This document shows positions 54,722 through 64,000 of a DNA stretch of 64,000 bases, in pieces. The first letter of the stretch is position 1, and each line of letters starts with the position of its first letter. The stretch is from assembly GCF_900103345.1 (NCBI RefSeq), contig NZ_LT629702.1:6053501-6117500 (forward strand), written 5' to 3'. A model generated the notes under the pieces. It made no database searches. It saw only the letters and a program-made list of their open reading frames with translations, and was not told the origin of the DNA. Origin of the DNA: Pseudomonas azotoformans. Lineage in GTDB: Bacteria > Pseudomonadota > Gammaproteobacteria > Pseudomonadales > Pseudomonadaceae. The translations under genes and the position numbers were made by a program.

Positions 54722-56623
54722 ATGGGTCACGCGAGTAGTCAGGCAGCAGGTGCCGAGCAGTCAAACGCCAAGCCGATTGGCATGCTGGTGGCAGCGGTCG
54801 GGGTGGTTTACGGCGATATCGGGACCAGCCCGCTGTACACCCTCAAAGAGGTGTTCAACGGCGGTTATGGGGTTCAGGTCAACCATGATGGCGTGCTGGG
54901 GATCCTGGCGCTGATCTTCTGGTCGTTGATCTGGGTGGTCTCGATCAAGTACATGCTGTTCGTGCTGCGTGCCGATAACCAGGGCGAGGGCGGCATCATG
55001 GCCCTTACGGCTCTGGCACGGCGGGCGGCGGGGGAGCGCAAGAAGCTGCGCAGTTTCCTCGTGGTGTGCGGCCTGTGTGGCGCGGCGCTGTTCTATGGCG
55101 ACAGCATGATCACCCCGGCGATTTCCGTATTGTCCGCGGTGGAGGGCCTGGAACTGGCGTTCGATGGCCTGGAGAAATGGGTCGTGCCCATCGCCCTGGT
55201 GGTGCTGGTGGCGCTGTTCCTGATCCAGAAGCACGGCACCGATCATATCGGCAAGCTGTTCGGGCCGGTGATGGTGACCTGGTTTCTGGTGCTCGGCGGA
55301 TTGGGAGTGTATGGCATCACCCTGCACCCTGAAGTACTCAGTGCCATGAACCCGATGTGGGCCATACGCTTCTTCGAGGCTCACCCCGGCATTGGCGTAG
55401 CCATCCTCGGCGCGGTGGTGCTGGCACTGACCGGCGCCGAAGCGCTGTATGCCGACATGGGCCACTTCGGGCGCAAACCTATTGCCCGGGCGTGGTTCAT
55501 GCTGGTGCTGCCGGCGCTGGTGCTCAATTATTTCGGTCAGGGCGCCATGCTGCTGGGTGATCCGGAAGCCGCGCGCAACCCGTTCTACCTGCTGGCCCCG
55601 AGCTGGGCGCTGATCCCGTTGGTAGTGTTGTCCACCCTGGCCACGGTGATCGCGTCCCAGGCGGTGATTTCCGGTGCGTTCTCGTTGACGCGCCAGGCGA
55701 TCCAGCTGGGTTACATCCCGCGTATGCATATCCAACACACCTCCAGCGCCGAACAGGGCCAGATCTACATCGGCGCGGTGAACTGGTCGTTGATGGTCGG
55801 CGTGATTCTGCTGGTGCTCGGCTTCGAATCCTCCAACGCGCTGGCATCGGCCTACGGCGTGGCGGTGACCGGCACCATGCTGATGACCACCATCCTGGTG
55901 TCGGCGGTGATGCTGCTGCTGTGGAAATGGCCACCGATCCTGGCCGTGCCGGTCCTGGTGTGCTGCCTGTTGGTCGACGGCCTGTATTTTGCCGCCAACG
56001 TGCCGAAGATCATCCAGGGCGGCGCCTTCCCGGTGCTGGCGGGGATTGTGCTGTTCGTGCTGATGACCACCTGGAAGCGCGGCAAACAACTGCTGGTGGA
56101 GCGCCTCGACGAAGGCGGCCTGCCGCTGCCGATCTTTATCGGCAGTATCCGCGTGCAGCCGCCCCATCGCGTGCAGGGTACCGCCGTGTTCCTCACCGCG
56201 CGCCCGGACGCCGTGCCCCACGCGCTGTTGCACAATCTGCTGCATAACCAGGTGTTGCATGAGCAGGTGGTGCTGTTGACGGTGGTCTACGAGGATATTC
56301 CCCGGGTGCCGGCCGCACGGCGCTTCGAGGTGGACTCCTACGGCGAAGGCTTCTTCCGCGTGATCCTGCACTTTGGTTTTACCGATGAGCCGGACGTGCC
56401 TGAAGCGCTGAAACTGTGTCACCTCGATGACCTGGACTTCAGCCCGATGCGCACCACCTACTTCCTCAGCCGCGAAACCGTGATCGCCTCGCGCATCAAG
56501 GGCATGGCCCGTTGGCGCGAAGCGTTGTTCGCCTTTATGTTGAAGAACGCCAACGGCAACCTGCGCTTCTTCAAACTGCCGGTCAACCGCGTGATCGAGC
56601 TGGGCACCCAGGTCGAAATGTAG
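54722..56623 (+). CDS. kup: Kup-family potassium transporter
   Basis: Proton-coupled low-affinity K+ importer, 633 residues, with about 12 membrane helices in the first 450 residues and a cytosolic C-terminal domain. Signature parts: [18 protein letters not shown] (about 24-41), [22 protein letters not shown] and [13 protein letters not shown]. The ATG at 54722 follows AGGAG by six bases. A terminator lies just after the stop. Nothing unusual. Confidence 0.96.
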   Translation: MGHASSQAAGAEQSNAKPIGMLVAAVGVVYGDIGTSPLYTLKEVFNGGYGVQVNHDGVLGILALIFWSLIWVVSIKYMLFVLRADNQGEGGIMALTALARRAAGERKKLRSFLVVCGLCGAALFYGDSMITPAISVLSAVEGLELAFDGLEKWVVPIALVVLVALFLIQKHGTDHIGKLFGPVMVTWFLVLGGLGVYGITLHPEVLSAMNPMWAIRFFEAHPGIGVAILGAVVLALTGAEALYADMGHFGRKPIARAWFMLVLPALVLNYFGQGAMLLGDPEAARNPFYLLAPSWALIPLVVLSTLATVIASQAVISGAFSLTRQAIQLGYIPRMHIQHTSSAEQGQIYIGAVNWSLMVGVILLVLGFESSNALASAYGVAVTGTMLMTTILVSAVMLLLWKWPPILAVPVLVCCLLVDGLYFAANVPKIIQGGAFPVLAGIVLFVLMTTWKRGKQLLVERLDEGGLPLPIFIGSIRVQPPHRVQGTAVFLTARPDAVPHALLHNLLHNQVLHEQVVLLTVVYEDIPRVPAARRFEVDSYGEGFFRVILHFGFTDEPDVPEALKLCHLDDLDFSPMRTTYFLSRETVIASRIKGMARWREALFAFMLKNANGNLRFFKLPVNRVIELGTQVEM

Positions 56624-56634
56624 CGGCAGCCACA

Positions 56635-56664
56635 CGGGAGCCGGCAATCGGCTCCCGCTTTTCC
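56635..56664 (+). terminator. Terminator after kup
   Basis: CGGGAGCCG-GCAAT-CGGCTCCCG followed by CTTTTCC. Confidence 0.8.
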
Positions 56665-56715
56665 TTCTGAACCCTGTGCAATCCAGCGTTGTCGACTAGG
56701 CTCTAGGCACCGTTG

Positions 56716-56814
56716 TGTAGGAGCAAGCTTGCTCGCGAAAACTTCAACGATAACGCGTAAATCCTGGATGAACGCGGTGACATTGAGACCTTCGCGAGCA
56801 AGCTCGCTCCTACA
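56716..56814. repeat. REPIN upstream of the Old Yellow Enzyme gene
   Basis: Arms TGTAGGAGCAAGCTTGCTCG... and its near complement, same type as 9614-9713. Confidence 0.85.
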
Positions 56815-56851
56815 AAAGTGCCCAAAAAGCCCAGACCAGAAGAGGTGCGCC

Positions 56852-57958
56852 ATGAGTCAGCTGCTCGAACCCTACACGCTCCGTCAATTGACCCTGCTCA
56901 ACCGCATCGCGGTCTCACCGATGTGCCAATACTCAAGCGATGACGGCCTGGCCAATGACTGGCACCTGGTTCACCTTGGCAGCCGTGCCGTCGGCGGCGC
57001 GGGGCTGATTTTCACCGAAGCCACCGCCGTGACCGCCGATGGCCGCATCACCGCCCAGGACCTTGGCCTGTGGAACGATGCCCAGATCGAACCGCTGCAA
57101 CGCATCACGCGTTTCATTGCGGCCCAGGGCGCAGTGGCCGGCATTCAACTGGCTCACGCCGGGCGCAAGGCCAGCACCCACCGGCCGTGGATCGGCAAGC
57201 ATGGCAGCGTCAAGCCGGAGGACGGCGGCTGGCTGCCGGTGGGGCCGTCACCGATCGCCTTCGACCCCCAGCACACCCAACCCAGGCAGTTGGACGAAGG
57301 GCAGATCCAGCAAGTGATCGCCGATTTTGTCGCCGCGGCCAAGCGTGCGCTGACCGCCGGTTTTGAAGTGGTGGAAATCCACGCGGCCCATGGCTATCTG
57401 CTGCATCAATTCCTGTCACCGATCAGCAACCAACGTCAGGACCAGTACGGTGGTTCGTTCGAAAACCGCATCCGCCTGGTGCTTGAGGTGACCCAGGCAG
57501 TGCGTGAGGTCTGGCCCCAGGAACTGCCGCTGTTTGTGCGGGTATCGGCCACCGACTGGGTGGAAGACGGCTGGAACCCGGATGAAACCGTGGAACTGGC
57601 GCGTCGCCTGAAAGACCTGGGCGTGGACCTGATCGACGTTTCGTCTGGTGGCACCGCCGCCAATGCCGAGATACCCACCGGCCCCGGCTACCAGACCCGC
57701 TTCGCCGAGCGCGTGCGCAAGGAGTCGGGCATCGCCACCGGCACCGTAGGCATGATCACCGAGCCGGCCCAGGCCGAGCACATCCTGCGCACCTGCCAGG
57801 CGGATATCATCTTCCTTGCCCGTGAGCTGTTGCGCGACCCGTACTGGCCGTTGCACGCCGATGATGACCTGGGTGGGCGCAAGGCAATCTGGCCGGCGCA
57901 GTACCAGCGCGCAACCCATCGTGACCAGCCCATCCATGAGTCAGATTTGAGAGATTGA
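56852..57958 (+). CDS. Old Yellow Enzyme family NADH:flavin oxidoreductase (YqjM/XenA type)
   Basis: FMN-dependent ene-reductase, 368 residues, TIM barrel. The YqjM/thermophilic-like class is shown by the N-terminal ISPM/VSPMCQYSSDDG with the redox-tuning Cys near residue 25, GIQLAHAGRKAS with the substrate-binding His-Ala-Gly-Arg, AHGYLLHQFLSP and NRIRLVLEVTQAVRE. Substrates are electron-poor alkenes; related XenA acts on nitro-compounds and enones. GAGG precedes the ATG. Confidence 0.92.
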   Translation: MSQLLEPYTLRQLTLLNRIAVSPMCQYSSDDGLANDWHLVHLGSRAVGGAGLIFTEATAVTADGRITAQDLGLWNDAQIEPLQRITRFIAAQGAVAGIQLAHAGRKASTHRPWIGKHGSVKPEDGGWLPVGPSPIAFDPQHTQPRQLDEGQIQQVIADFVAAAKRALTAGFEVVEIHAAHGYLLHQFLSPISNQRQDQYGGSFENRIRLVLEVTQAVREVWPQELPLFVRVSATDWVEDGWNPDETVELARRLKDLGVDLIDVSSGGTAANAEIPTGPGYQTRFAERVRKESGIATGTVGMITEPAQAEHILRTCQADIIFLARELLRDPYWPLHADDDLGGRKAIWPAQYQRATHRDQPIHESDLRD

Positions 57959-57978
57959 GCCCTGACACGCTCCGCCGA

Positions 57979-58007
57979 AACCCACCCTGATCCGGTGGGT
58001 TTTTTTG
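57979..58007 (+). terminator. Terminator after the Old Yellow Enzyme gene
   Basis: AACCCACC-CTGATCC-GGTGGGTT followed by seven T in total. Confidence 0.9.
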
Positions 58008-58229
58008 CGTTCATCGCGTGGGATCGCGCTGTAGGTATTTGTTACCGATGTAATTATTTAAGTGATTACTCTAAAAAAATCGCACGCTTGGCGAGATCGT
58101 TTCTACGCTTAGGGTAAGCCTGATTTCTGGCCCAGGAAGTCAGTCGGTTTTCCCACGCAGACGTTGCGCTTAAGGGGAGGAGGGTAATGGGCACCAGGAG
58201 TATTTGATGGATATCAGGAGAAGCAGTCC

Positions 58230-58415
58230 ATGGCCAAGTCCTATGGTGTAGCGGGTGCGGTAGCGTCTTTTCTGACCCGCAGGGTGTCTTTGCGTGGCCG
58301 AAGGTTGAGCTCGGATGAGGTGGAGCTGCTGGCGCAGTACCGCGCGCTGACCGAGAACGATCAGGTGGCGATGCGTTATTTGATTGGGGCGATGAAGAGT
58401 GTGTCGCGGTTCTGA
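58230..58415 (+). CDS. Small basic conserved-looking protein, 61 residues
   Basis: A basic, mainly helical small protein (starts MAKSYGVAGAVASFLTRRVSL; ends AMRYLIGAMKSVSRF), without cysteines, signal or membrane span. AGGAG is ten bases before the ATG. Upstream, a very strong ribosome site (GGGGAGGAGGG) serves a six-codon frame from 58187 whose stop overlaps (TGATG) a 14-codon frame from 58207, both ending before or within this gene. The upstream leader is AT-rich. I do not recognise the family; the arrangement could be translational coupling. Confidence 0.6.
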   Translation: MAKSYGVAGAVASFLTRRVSLRGRRLSSDEVELLAQYRALTENDQVAMRYLIGAMKSVSRF

Positions 58416-58419
58416 ACTT

Positions 58420-58462
58420 GTAGGAGCTGGCTTGCCTGCGATGTCGTCAAGCCAGCTCCTAC
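58420..58462. repeat. Hairpin palindrome
   Basis: Exact 15-base arms GTAGGAGCTGGCTTG / CAAGCCAGCTCCTAC with a 13-nt loop, between two convergent genes. Confidence 0.8.
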
Positions 58463-58469
58463 GTGGGGA

Positions 58470-60095
58470 TCAAGTGTACTTGCGCTGGTCCGGTGCCGGC
58501 GGGAAGTACTGGTACAGCCAGGTTTCGCTCAAGGTGCGGTCCTGGGTGCGAATGAACAGGCGCAGTTCCACCGGCTCCACGCTGTCGCTGGTCGGGTACC
58601 AGTCGAACAGGATGCGGTAGCCCTTGATGTTATCCAGTACCAGCACGCTGAAGTCCTTCACCTGGCCATGGGAACAGGTCACCACCGGCTCGATGCCGGT
58701 GCCCGGCGGCAGGCGGTCCAGGCCGCCGCCCTTGAAGTCCACGGCAAAGCGGCGCGCCCAGACTTCCGGGTAGTGCTCCCCCGGTGCCCAGCCTTCGGTG
58801 AAGCCACCTATGCCCGAACGGGTTGCATCGACTTGCGCCAACGGCGTGCTTACCGGCGGCAGGGCACTCCAGTACAGCTTATAGCCGTAGTTGAGCGAGT
58901 CGCCAGCGGCCACGGGTGTTTTCGGCGTCCAGAAGGCTACGATGTTATCGAGCGTCTCGCCGGTGGTCGGGATTTCCAGCAGGTCGATCGAGCCTTCGCC
59001 CCAGGCGGTGGTCGGTTCGACCCATAGGCTCGGGCGCTTGCTGTACCAGTCCACGGTGTCCTGATAGCTGGCGAATTCGTGGTCGGTCTGCACCAGGCCG
59101 AAGCCTTTCGGGTCTTTATCGGCAAATGCGTTGAATTGCAGCTTGACGGGATTGTTCAGCGGGCGGCAGATCCACTCGCCGTTGCCGCGCCACATGGCCA
59201 GGCGGTCCGAGTCGTGGATCTGCGGGTGGATGGTGTCGCACATGCGGCGCTCGTGGGTGCCGCAACTGAACATACTGGTCATCGGCGCGATACCCAGTTG
59301 TTCGATGGTGGTACGTGCATTGATATGCGCGTCGATGGCCATCACCACCTGGTTGGCCTGGCAGTCGATATCGAAGCGGTACGCACCGGTGGCGCTTGGC
59401 GAGTCGAGCAGGGCGTAGACCACGAAGCGGGTGGCGTTCTTGTCCGGGGTTTCAAACCAGAACTGCGTGAAGTCGGGGAACTCCTCGCGTTTTTTCGCAT
59501 AGGTGTCGATGGCCAGGCCACGGGCAGAAAGGCCGTATTGCCCGGTATTGTCCACCGCGCGGAAGTAGCTGGCGCCGAGAAACGACAGTACGTCATGGCG
59601 GTCCAGTTCCGGCGCCTTGAACAGCTTGAAGCCGGAAAAGCCCAGGTCGCCGGTCAGCTGTTTGGTGTCGACCGTGGTTTTTTCGTAGTTGAACAGCGAA
59701 GGACGGAAATGCACCCCACGGGCTTCGCGGGTCTTGGGGTCGACGCTGTGCATACGCACCGGCGTCTTGAAGCCCATGCCGACGTGGAAGAACTGCACGT
59801 CCAGTTGGCCGTTCAATTCTTTCCACAGCGAATGGTTGCCGTCGTAGCCGATGGCGTTGAAATTCTGCGGGGTCATGGTCGCCAGCGTGGGCGGCAGCAC
59901 CTGTTTGGTGTCCTTGTAAGCGGTCCCGGCGAGTTGTTTGGCCTGGGCCTTGAGCGTGTCGAAGTCGAACGCCACGGCCTTGCCATCGGCAGCACGGTTC
60001 CCGGCCCAGGCCTGGGCGGCGAGCAGGCCGCTGGCCGACAACCCGGTGTAAGCCGCAATGGCCATGGACGCTTTGAGCAAATTCCTGCGGTGCAT
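58470..60095 (-). CDS. opgD: Glucans biosynthesis protein D
   Basis: Periplasmic enzyme of osmoregulated periplasmic glucan synthesis, 541 residues. It begins with a twin-arginine signal ([20 protein letters not shown]) so it is exported folded by Tat. The mature part is the MdoG/OpgD fold, seen in [35 protein letters not shown] and [15 protein letters not shown]. Such proteins shape the glucan backbone, which affects osmotic adaptation and host interaction. No opgG/H gene is adjacent. Confidence 0.93.
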   Translation of the reverse strand: MHRRNLLKASMAIAAYTGLSASGLLAAQAWAGNRAADGKAVAFDFDTLKAQAKQLAGTAYKDTKQVLPPTLATMTPQNFNAIGYDGNHSLWKELNGQLDVQFFHVGMGFKTPVRMHSVDPKTREARGVHFRPSLFNYEKTTVDTKQLTGDLGFSGFKLFKAPELDRHDVLSFLGASYFRAVDNTGQYGLSARGLAIDTYAKKREEFPDFTQFWFETPDKNATRFVVYALLDSPSATGAYRFDIDCQANQVVMAIDAHINARTTIEQLGIAPMTSMFSCGTHERRMCDTIHPQIHDSDRLAMWRGNGEWICRPLNNPVKLQFNAFADKDPKGFGLVQTDHEFASYQDTVDWYSKRPSLWVEPTTAWGEGSIDLLEIPTTGETLDNIVAFWTPKTPVAAGDSLNYGYKLYWSALPPVSTPLAQVDATRSGIGGFTEGWAPGEHYPEVWARRFAVDFKGGGLDRLPPGTGIEPVVTCSHGQVKDFSVLVLDNIKGYRILFDWYPTSDSVEPVELRLFIRTQDRTLSETWLYQYFPPAPDQRKYT

Positions 60096-60331
60096 AGAGA
60101 CAACCTGTCGTGAGCAAATCCCGCGCCGTTCCTGGCACGTAGCGGATCAGAAATTACGGTTCGGACATGCCTTCGACCAAACGCAACGGACATTAAACAG
60201 ACGCCGGATAGCTTAAGCGGTTCGATGACGTAGGAAAATTGATTGATAGCGGGGTGATGGCATTGCAAGTGCGACAAGACATTTCCAATTCTGTGGCCAA
60301 AACATTACTTACGAAATATGAAGATCCAAAG

Positions 60332-60419
60332 GTGGGAGGGGGCTTGCCCCCGATAGCGGTATGCCAGTCACTGAATATTGCGCTGGTCCACCGCAATCGG
60401 GGGCAAGCCCCCTCCCACA
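60332..60419. repeat. REPIN between spdH and opgD
   Basis: Arms GTGGGAGGGGGCTTGCCCCC... and its complement. It occupies most of the 337-bp gap 60096-60432; no gene is seen there. Confidence 0.87.
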
Positions 60420-60432
60420 TTTAGACTGCATT

Positions 60433-62295
60433 TCAGGTGACTTCACCCACTGCTCTGAACGCCTCATCAATCGCCGCATGGGCATACGCACTCCACGCTG
60501 CATCCGAGTTGGCGATGCTCACATGCCCCAGCGGCTTTTTCGCCAGCTTCATCCACGCTTCGGTTTCATCGGCATCATCGAACAAGCTGTTGGAGAAGCT
60601 CGCATAACCGTGTGACCAGCGGTTGACAGTGATCGCCAGAATATCGGTCTGATGGTTGAAACCACCGGGCCCGAGCATGCGTTGCAGCTGGTCACGCAAC
60701 TGCGCTTCCAGTTGTTCGAACGTCTGCCCATACAACTTGCCACGCCCGGCGCGGGCCTGGTCGCGGGCGTTCATGCCGCTGTTGGGGCTGGTGGGCACGT
60801 AGACCATGTGCAAGCCGATCGGCTGCGTCGGGTCGCGCGGGTGGTCATAGCCGCCCATGCTCACCGGGTAGTCCAGTTTGATTCGGCTGTAGGGCTGGGT
60901 TGCCGCGTAAATCTCGTGCACGCCGAGCTTCTGGAACGACTGCCAATTACGGATCACCACCTTGGTGTACACCAGCGGGTACTTCACGTTCTGGCTCAGG
61001 GCGTGCGCTTGCGGTGCCGGCAAATCTTTCAACAGATACGGAATCATCATGTTGTAGCAGGCCAGGATGCAGCGTTTGCCACGCACTTGTGCGAGTTGTC
61101 CGCCACGGCTGTAGCCGATATGCACGCCGTCGCCGACGTTACGCACGCTGACCGCCGTGCTGTTCAGTCGCAGGCGTACGGCGGCCTTGGGCTGGTCGAG
61201 CTTGGCGTAGTCGAACGCCGCCAGCACGATATCGTCCATGGTGTGCCCTGGTGCCACGCCCGGGATCAGGCTGCGCACCAGCAAGCGCGCCACCGACGCA
61301 TTGCCGTCCGGGAAGTGATAGATGTAGGGCTCTTCCATTTCAGCAGCGGCTTCTTCGCTGATCGGCGCCAGGTTCATCCCGGCAAAACCGGGGAAACCCA
61401 CGTTGTAGGCATCCGCCGACGCCACCGCATCAATGCTCAGGGCCATGAAGTCATTGGTGCGGCTCTGGAAGTACTTCACCGCGCCTTCCGACAGGCCGAC
61501 GTTCTTCAGCAGGAAATCGCGGTAGCTGGTGGCGGCCAGGTAGTCGGCCTTTTCTTTGGCGGTCTTGCCTGGCAGGTAGTCCTTGGGCGCGGTGTGCAAC
61601 TCGACCAGCGCCTGGCGGTCTGCCGCTGGCAACGGGAAGTCATTGATGAAGTCGCGGATGGCCCGTGCGTTGAGTTGGTCGGGGGCGATGTCGTCGGCGA
61701 CCATCGGCGTCGGGTCGCCGGTCACCAGTTTGTCTTCGCCGAAGTTTTCCTTGTCGAAAAACACCCCGCGCGACAGCCCGAGACCGGGGTAGAACTGGCG
61801 GTCGAAGGCGGTTTCGAAGCGCTTGATGTTCACGCCGAGCTTTTTCAACAGCCCGTTCACTTCCTTGCTGTACAGGTGGTTGGGCGACTGGAACGCCTCG
61901 CTGCCACCGTAGCCGATGATCATGCGGCCACCGGCCTGGAATTCATTGCGCTTGGCGTGGCCGCCGAAGTCGTCGTGGTTTTCCAGGATCAGGATCTTCG
62001 CCTTGGGGTGCTTCTCGCGGTAGAACCACGCCGCCGACAATCCGCTCAAGCCGCCGCCCACGACCACCAGGTCATAGTGCTCGGTGATCGGCAGTTTGTC
62101 GGTGTCGAACACCTTCTTTTCCCAGCCCATCTGGTGCGCTACTTCGAACGAGCCGGCGTGGCTGCCGCGCAGGCCGGTCAGGGCAGGAGGGTAGTAACGA
62201 CCGTCGGGGGCGGCTTGCAGGATTTGCAGTGGGGTCATGCCGGCGGCGAGGGTGATAGCGACGCCGTTGAGGAAGTCGCGGCGGGTGATATCCAT
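60433..62295 (-). CDS. spdH: Spermidine dehydrogenase-like flavoprotein
   Basis: FAD-dependent amine dehydrogenase, 620 residues, the length of P. aeruginosa SpdH (PA3713), which splits spermidine to 1,3-diaminopropane and 4-aminobutyraldehyde. A twin-arginine signal (DITRRDFLNGVAITLAAGM) indicates export to the periplasm. The FAD motif VVVGGGLSGLSAAWFYREKH lies near residue 78. The downstream partner in transcription order is not close, but patD lies upstream on the same strand with a REPIN between. Substrate assignment is by family. Confidence 0.85.
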   Translation of the reverse strand: MDITRRDFLNGVAITLAAGMTPLQILQAAPDGRYYPPALTGLRGSHAGSFEVAHQMGWEKKVFDTDKLPITEHYDLVVVGGGLSGLSAAWFYREKHPKAKILILENHDDFGGHAKRNEFQAGGRMIIGYGGSEAFQSPNHLYSKEVNGLLKKLGVNIKRFETAFDRQFYPGLGLSRGVFFDKENFGEDKLVTGDPTPMVADDIAPDQLNARAIRDFINDFPLPAADRQALVELHTAPKDYLPGKTAKEKADYLAATSYRDFLLKNVGLSEGAVKYFQSRTNDFMALSIDAVASADAYNVGFPGFAGMNLAPISEEAAAEMEEPYIYHFPDGNASVARLLVRSLIPGVAPGHTMDDIVLAAFDYAKLDQPKAAVRLRLNSTAVSVRNVGDGVHIGYSRGGQLAQVRGKRCILACYNMMIPYLLKDLPAPQAHALSQNVKYPLVYTKVVIRNWQSFQKLGVHEIYAATQPYSRIKLDYPVSMGGYDHPRDPTQPIGLHMVYVPTSPNSGMNARDQARAGRGKLYGQTFEQLEAQLRDQLQRMLGPGGFNHQTDILAITVNRWSHGYASFSNSLFDDADETEAWMKLAKKPLGHVSIANSDAAWSAYAHAAIDEAFRAVGEVT

Positions 62296-62334
62296 GGGGG
62301 ACCTACGAATATTTATTGTTATAGGGAGATCCCC

Positions 62335-62423
62335 TGTGGGAGCGGGCTTGCCCGCGAATACGGTGTGTCAGTCGACATAGGTATGTCCGATGTCATGCAT
62401 TCGCGAGCAAGCCCGCTCCCACA
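62335..62423. repeat. REPIN between patD and spdH
   Basis: Arms TGTGGGAGCGGGCTTGCCCG... and its near complement; nearly the same interior (GTGTGTCAGTCGA) as the copy at 63909-64000. Confidence 0.87.
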
Positions 62424-62434
62424 GGGGGGGCGGA

Positions 62435-63859
62435 TCAGTGCTTGAACATCACATGCCGCACGGTGGTGTAGTCCTCCAGCCCGTACATGGACATGTCCTT
62501 GCCATAGCCGGACAGTTTCTGACCGCCGTGAGGCATTTCGCTGACCAGCATGAAGTGGGTGTTCACCCAGGTGCAGCCGTACTGCAGACGTGCGGCCAAG
62601 CGATGGGCGCGTCCTACGTCGGCGGTCCACACGGACGAGGCCAGCCCGTAGTCCGAATCGTTGGCCCAGTCCAGCACCTGAGCTTCGTCGCTGAACTTGG
62701 TCACTGATACCACCGGCCCGAAGACTTCGCGGCGCACGATCTCGTCGTCCTGCTGTGCGTCAGCCAGCACGGTCGGTTCAAAGAAGAAACCATTGCCTTC
62801 CACGGCCTTGCCACCCGTGATCAGGCGAATGTGCGGCTGTGCCACGGCGCGCTCGACGAAACCCGCGACACGGTCGCGATGCTGCGCGGTGATCAATGGC
62901 CCCAACTCGGTGGCCGGGTCATCCTGCAATCCATACTTGATGCTGGCGACCGCCGCACCGAGCTTCTCGACAAACGCATCGTAGATATCGGCCTGTGCAT
63001 AAATACGGCACGCCGCCGTGCAATCCTGGCCAGCGTTATAGAAGCCGAAGGTGCGGATGCCCTCGACGGCGGCGTCGATATCCGCATCGTTGAAGATGAT
63101 CACCGGCGCCTTGCCACCCAACTCCATGTGCATGCGCTTCACGCTGTCGGCGGTGCTGGAGATGATGTTTGCGCCGGTGGCGATGGAACCGGTCAGCGAC
63201 ACCATGCGCACTTTAGGGTGGCTCACCAGCGGGCTGCCCACGGTAGGCCCACGGCCGAACACCAGGTTGAGCACGCCGGCCGGGAAGATATCAGCGGCCA
63301 GTTCGACCATGCGCAAGGCCGTCAGCGGGGTTTGCTCCGACGGCTTGAGCACCACGGTATTACCGGCGGCGAGGGCCGGGGCGATTTTCCAGGCGACCAT
63401 CATCAGCGGGTAGTTCCACGGCGCGATGGACGCGATCACGCCCACCGGGTCGCGGCGAATCATCGAGGTATGGCCGGGCAAATATTCACCGCCGGCCGAA
63501 CCGCTCATGCAGCGGCTGGCGCCGGCAAAGAAACGGAACACGTCGGCAATCGCCGGGATTTCATCGTTGAGCGCGGCGCTGTAGGGCTTGCCGCAGTTGT
63601 CCGATTCCAGCTTGGCCAGTTCTTCGCCGTGGGCCTCGATCACGTCCGCCAGTTTCAGCAGCAGCAGCGAACGATCCTTGGGTGCGGTTTGCGACCAGCC
63701 TTCGAAGGCCGCATCGGCGGCGCGCACGGCGGCGTCGACCTGGGCTTCGCTGGCTTCCTTGATTTCTACCAGTACGCGGCCGAGCGCCGGGTTGAATACA
63801 GCCTGCGCCGGGCCTTCGCCTTCGACCAGGTGGCCGTTGATCAGTAGTTTGGTTTGCAT
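62435..63859 (-). CDS. patD: Gamma-aminobutyraldehyde dehydrogenase (PatD-like)
   Basis: NAD-dependent aldehyde dehydrogenase, 474 residues, that oxidises 4-aminobutyraldehyde to GABA. Catalytic Cys lies in [11 protein letters not shown] (about 276-286), the general-base Glu in MELGGKAP, and the cofactor motif in [11 protein letters not shown]. Its substrate would be the product of the adjacent SpdH, giving a spermidine-to-GABA step pair. GAGG precedes the ATG. A REPIN sits 50 bp upstream. The substrate is inferred from family and context. Confidence 0.87.
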   Translation of the reverse strand: MQTKLLINGHLVEGEGPAQAVFNPALGRVLVEIKEASEAQVDAAVRAADAAFEGWSQTAPKDRSLLLLKLADVIEAHGEELAKLESDNCGKPYSAALNDEIPAIADVFRFFAGASRCMSGSAGGEYLPGHTSMIRRDPVGVIASIAPWNYPLMMVAWKIAPALAAGNTVVLKPSEQTPLTALRMVELAADIFPAGVLNLVFGRGPTVGSPLVSHPKVRMVSLTGSIATGANIISSTADSVKRMHMELGGKAPVIIFNDADIDAAVEGIRTFGFYNAGQDCTAACRIYAQADIYDAFVEKLGAAVASIKYGLQDDPATELGPLITAQHRDRVAGFVERAVAQPHIRLITGGKAVEGNGFFFEPTVLADAQQDDEIVRREVFGPVVSVTKFSDEAQVLDWANDSDYGLASSVWTADVGRAHRLAARLQYGCTWVNTHFMLVSEMPHGGQKLSGYGKDMSMYGLEDYTTVRHVMFKH

Positions 63860-63908
63860 GGTCTTCTCCTCAAATTTATTGTTGTTTCCCTGAAAAAACC
63901 GGCTCTAA

Positions 63909-64000
63909 ATGTGGGAGCGGGCTTGCTCGCGAATGCAGTGTGTCAGTCGAAGCATGTGTGTCTGATGGACCGCATTCGCGAGCAAGCCCGCTCCCACATT
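63909..64000. repeat. REPIN upstream of patD
   Basis: Arms ATGTGGGAGCGGGCTTGCTC... and its complement, reaching the right edge of the window. Confidence 0.85.

Noticed and set aside
54761..56647. 628-codon open frame opposite kup
   Set aside because: Antisense to a clear membrane transporter; extremely His/Gln/Arg-rich, as expected for the complement of hydrophobic codons.

Overview
The window is a chromosomal segment of a fluorescent-group Pseudomonas (P. fluorescens-like). This rests on high-GC Gammaproteobacterial codon use, gene order matching known Pseudomonas blocks (rnt-pyrC-motY-argG, bfd/bfr, cinA-recA-recX, fdxA-mutS, erdR-dgkA, finR/fpr), Pseudomonas-type REP/REPIN palindromes between genes, and an R-type tailocin cluster between mutS and cinA-recA, a known location in this group. 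Gene names come from recognising protein sequence and synteny; no database search was run. I saw no rRNA, tRNA or CRISPR array.

Region by region. 1-4000: glycerol regulon on the minus strand (glpF, glpK, glpR, then the start of glpD), with GlpR-like operators before glpF and glpD. 4000-9600: ybaK, an orphan FbpC-type ABC ATPase overlapping argF (tandem ARG box), a molybdopterin oxidoreductase, and grxD. 9700-17000: bacterioferritin and its ferredoxin (Fur-like box), a 2-Cys peroxiredoxin, pyrC-rnt, motY, argG (second tandem ARG box), and an orphan response regulator. 17000-26000: a PA3496-family protein, nth, an orphan and apparently unanchored rnfB, metG, apbC, a candidate 51-residue gene, fdxA and mutS.

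26190-41880: an AraC-type regulator, then the tailocin. A PrtR-like SOS-sensitive repressor precedes palindromic operators and a near-consensus promoter. A 440-nt leader ends in a strong intrinsic terminator, followed by holin, baseplate (V, W, J, I), fibre and chaperone, sheath, tube, tail chaperone with a clear -1 slippery site, tape measure, U, X, D, a GH19 endolysin and nested spanins. Capsid, terminase, portal and integrase genes are absent, so this is a headless contractile particle and not a prophage. Two more terminators lie inside the operon, before the sheath gene. The arrangement invites an antitermination hypothesis.

41880-64000: cinA-recA-recX (LexA box), a LOG-family protein, a PA3611-family secreted protein, a DTW protein, erdR, dgkA, finR/fpr, trmO, a DUF1456 protein, an RluF-like protein that has lost the catalytic aspartate, a GNAT acetyltransferase, rimO, kup, an Old Yellow Enzyme, opgD, and an spdH-patD pair expected to turn spermidine into GABA. 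REP/REPIN palindromes of several sequence types sit in most of the longer gaps.

How the parts connect: DNA damage activates RecA, which should both raise its own expression through LexA and inactivate PrtR next door, releasing tailocin synthesis and lysis. argF and argG share tandem ARG boxes. The glp genes share GlpR-type sites. Bfd and Bfr form an iron storage and release pair.
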